Positions 14,967 through 16,771 of a stretch of DNA of 16,771 bases are shown here, piece by piece (within the stretch, counting starts at the first letter, position 1; the number at the start of each line of letters is the position of its first letter). The translations under genes and the position numbers were made by a program. The DNA comes from Bacillota bacterium (GTDB taxonomy: Bacteria; Bacillota; Clostridia; Lachnospirales; Lachnospiraceae), in contig JAFAGA010000067.1 in the NCBI GenBank assembly GCA_023423045.1, positions 1-16,771 of the forward strand, in the 5' to 3' direction. The notes beneath the pieces were generated by a model. It was not told where the DNA came from. It did not search any database and saw nothing but the letters and a program-made list of their open reading frames with translations.

Positions 14967-15533
14967 TCATTTCTTGCGATTATAGCGATTCATGGCAGCG
15001 TCAATCTCCCCTGTCACAATCATGCTGCAAGCATCCGAGGTATCTTTTAATGCCTCCCGAACGACCGTGTTCTCCTCTGCAGAAAACCGGGAGAGCACAT
15101 AGTCCGCCAGATCCCAGCCCTTGGGCTTATCCCCTACTCCTACCTTAATTCTGGGAAATTCATCGGTGCCTAGGTGGCTGACAATACTCTTGATACCATT
15201 ATGGCCTCCGGCACTGCCCTTCTTACGAATTCGCAGCTGTCCCACTTCCAGGCTGATATCATCATAAATCACAATAACCTCCTGAGGTGTAACCTTATAA
15301 TAATCAACAAGCTCACGTACACTTTCCCCACTCAGATTCATGTAGGTAACAGGCTGGGCAAGTATAACCTTCTCTCCCTCGATATATCCTTTTCCGCAAA
15401 CTGCTTTATGCTTCTTAAAATCCAGAGGAATGCGAAAGTCATCGGATATTCTTGTTACCGCATCCCATCCGATATTATGTCTTGTTGCCTGATATTCTCT
15501 CGTCGGATTTCCCAACCCTACTATAATATGCAT
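14967..15533 (-). CDS. pth: Peptidyl-tRNA hydrolase
   Basis: A 188-residue cytoplasmic enzyme that cleaves peptidyl-tRNA released by stalled ribosomes and so recycles tRNA. The family pattern is complete: IVGLGNP at 4-10, catalytic His19 in TRHNIGWD, Asn66 in TYMNLSG, Asp91 in IYDDI, and Asn112 in GSAGGHNGIKSI. Length is typical for bacterial Pth. The start is ATG at 15533, since IVGLGNP must begin within a few residues; the ribosome binding site (AAAGG, about 11 nt away) is weak. The pth-mfd order is common in Firmicutes, and mfd follows after 46 bp. Confidence 0.97.
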   Translation of the reverse strand: MHIIVGLGNPTREYQATRHNIGWDAVTRISDDFRIPLDFKKHKAVCGKGYIEGEKVILAQPVTYMNLSGESVRELVDYYKVTPQEVIVIYDDISLEVGQLRIRKKGSAGGHNGIKSIVSHLGTDEFPRIKVGVGDKPKGWDLADYVLSRFSAEENTVVREALKDTSDACSMIVTGEIDAAMNRYNRKK

Positions 15534-15558
15534 AGATGTACTAACCTTTCAATAATAA

Positions 15559-15587
15559 TGTATAATTCACCAAGCAAAACTTGTCAC
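15559..15587 (-). promoter_or_regulatory. Possible promoter of pth-mfd-foldase unit
   Basis: The minus strand has GTGACA (15582-15587), 17 bp, then TATACA (15559-15564), in the 90-bp gap before pth. The -10 match is only fair. No terminator with a T run is visible after the DUF4003 gene, so read-through from it is also possible. Confidence 0.4.
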
Positions 15588-15623
15588 AATTCAGCCTGCG
15601 ACATTCCGAACCGCAGTCATAAT

Positions 15624-16613
15624 TTAATTTGATGAGGCCGCTGCGGCTGCCCCTGTAGCAGCCGCCATGACCGCCATCTGCTGGGCAATTAAAAGTCCTG
15701 CTACGTTATTCGCTAAAGTATATTCCATAGTATTTTTTCTCACATCCGTAAGATAATCATCACACACAATCGCAACTGAGAACATAACTCTCTCTGTTCC
15801 GGTCATGGACCAATTTCCAAAGCCCTTCTTATTCTTAAGATAATCCCTTACTGCTATAATCTCATCTGAAAGCTTCACAGCATCCTCCTGCAGCAAGGCG
15901 ATGACTCCCAAAAAGGACAGCTCAATACCTGACCCGATCTTACACTTCCGGTCCTTCATCGCTCTATTTAAAGCAATTACCCGTCTACATTTTTCATCGG
16001 CAGGTTCCTCACTGAAGGTGAGCACGTGGGATAAGGCCTGAACCGCATTGGCACCAAAGAAGTCTGCCTTTAAGACGCGATAGCACTCTTCCATCTCTCT
16101 GACTGCTTGACGCACCTGCTTCTCCGACACGGCCAGCAGAGCCGCAAATCCATAATCATCCGAGGTGGTAATGAATTTGTGTTCCTCCTTCATGGCATCA
16201 TAATAATTCTTCGCCGAGGCAATCACCCTCCGGTAATCATAGGGATCCGCCTGCAGTGCGATGGATATCGCAGCCAGTACCAGATAAGGAGATGCATGAA
16301 ACCCTTCCTTCTTCATTGCTTCATATACATTAAGCACACTCTTAAACATGGGTTCCGGCTCCGATTGAAGGGAAAGCATGACCGAAGTCATAAAATTCGT
16401 GGTATCCTTAAACTGTGAGAATACACCTGTATTTTCCTTAATAATCCTGCGGCAGCGCTCAATGGCGTCCGCATCCGCTTTACGGTTCTCCATAGTATAC
16501 AGCAAAGCACCGAGTCTGGTATTAATACCGCTATTCCACTGGAACCGCTTTCTTAGTTCGTTATAATTGTCTGCAAACATTTCGCATTTATTCTTTAAGG
16601 ATCCCCTCATCAT
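15624..16613 (-). CDS. DUF4003 family protein
   Basis: A 329-residue, mainly helical cytoplasmic protein with no signal peptide. The pattern agrees with my memory of DUF4003: an FxxN-type start (MFADNYNELRKRFQW), ECRRIIKENT-like segment (ERCRRIIKENTGVFSQF at about 51-67), then helical blocks with SPYLVLAAISIAL (about 107-119) and TTSDDYGFAALLA (about 148-160). The family's role is unknown. The C-terminal 20 residues are almost all Ala, Gly, Ser and Met and are probably a low-complexity tail. ATG codons at 16613 and 16610 are both possible; GGGGG lies about 14 nt upstream, a rather long spacing. It has its own promoter and precedes pth by 90 bp. Confidence 0.8.
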   Translation of the reverse strand: MMRGSLKNKCEMFADNYNELRKRFQWNSGINTRLGALLYTMENRKADADAIERCRRIIKENTGVFSQFKDTTNFMTSVMLSLQSEPEPMFKSVLNVYEAMKKEGFHASPYLVLAAISIALQADPYDYRRVIASAKNYYDAMKEEHKFITTSDDYGFAALLAVSEKQVRQAVREMEECYRVLKADFFGANAVQALSHVLTFSEEPADEKCRRVIALNRAMKDRKCKIGSGIELSFLGVIALLQEDAVKLSDEIIAVRDYLKNKKGFGNWSMTGTERVMFSVAIVCDDYLTDVRKNTMEYTLANNVAGLLIAQQMAVMAAATGAAAAASSN

Positions 16614-16658
16614 ATAATCTATCTTTACCCCCTGACTGAACTCGGTATGTGCGTTATT

Positions 16659-16687
16659 ATTATAAACTTTTTAAAGGTTGGTGGCAA
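16659..16687 (-). promoter_or_regulatory. Promoter of the DUF4003 gene
   Basis: The minus strand has TTGCCA (16682-16687), 17 bp, then TATAAT (16659-16664). The predicted start is near 16652, about 38 bp before the start codon. The -10 is consensus. Confidence 0.72.
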
Positions 16688-16707
16688 CTGGAATTATAAT
16701 TAATCTG

Positions 16708-16760
16708 GCAAGAGTGGTCATATCGCATTCTTAGACATAAATTAACCACGACCCTCTTGC
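16708..16760 (-). other. Hairpin at right edge, possible terminator
   Basis: GCAAGAG (16708-16714) pairs with CTCTTGC (16754-16760), extended by GGTC (16716-16719) with GACC (16750-16753) around one bulged T. The loop is 30 nt. It lies just upstream of the DUF4003 promoter and may end a gene outside the window, but no T run follows on the minus strand. Confidence 0.38.
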
Positions 16761-16771
16761 GAGGATCGACC

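Noticed and set aside
15592..15615. CTGCG/CGCAG stem after the DUF4003 gene as a terminator
   Set aside because: Only five pairs with a large loop, and no T run follows on the minus strand.

Overview
The window looks like the chromosome of a Firmicute, most likely a Lachnospiraceae or related clostridium. The grounds are AGGAGG-type ribosome binding sites, consensus sigma-A promoters, A/T-rich intergenic DNA, a pth-mfd-foldase gene order, a DUF4003 protein, and a CUT1 sugar importer with no ATPase of its own. Every intact gene I can support lies on the minus strand, so transcription runs from high to low coordinates.

Layout from left to right. Positions 1-1500 hold no intact gene. There is a terminator-like hairpin at the left edge, a heavily decayed IS66-family transposase (128-1090), and two structured intergenic elements (1333-1400 and 1434-1466). 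Positions 1497-8812 form a sugar-uptake locus, given here in transcription order. First comes an ArsR-type regulator with a large C-terminal domain (8812-7889), then a strong terminator and a 371-bp control region. An operon follows: solute-binding lipoprotein, two permeases, a cytoplasmic GH2 glycosidase, and a multi-pass acyltransferase-3-like protein that overlaps the glycosidase gene. Positions 9017-9702 hold a small XRE regulator translationally coupled to a four-helix membrane protein. Positions 9905-16613 hold a PrsA-like parvulin lipoprotein, mfd, pth and a DUF4003 gene, each read leftward.

How the parts work together. The binding lipoprotein captures an oligosaccharide outside the cell and the two permeases carry it in, powered by an ATPase encoded elsewhere. 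The GH2 enzyme then cleaves it in the cytoplasm. The regulator next door probably senses the sugar or a product and acts on the control region, which has a consensus promoter and three copies of a 19-bp operator-like sequence. Pth, Mfd and the foldase are housekeeping functions: peptidyl-tRNA recycling, transcription-coupled repair and folding of exported proteins.

The points most worth a second look are the three-copy operator-like array, the regulator's large C-terminal domain, the coupling of an acyltransferase to a glycosidase, the tandem operator over the XRE promoter, and the extra N-terminal domain on the parvulin lipoprotein. I saw no CRISPR array, tRNA, rRNA or intact mobile element.
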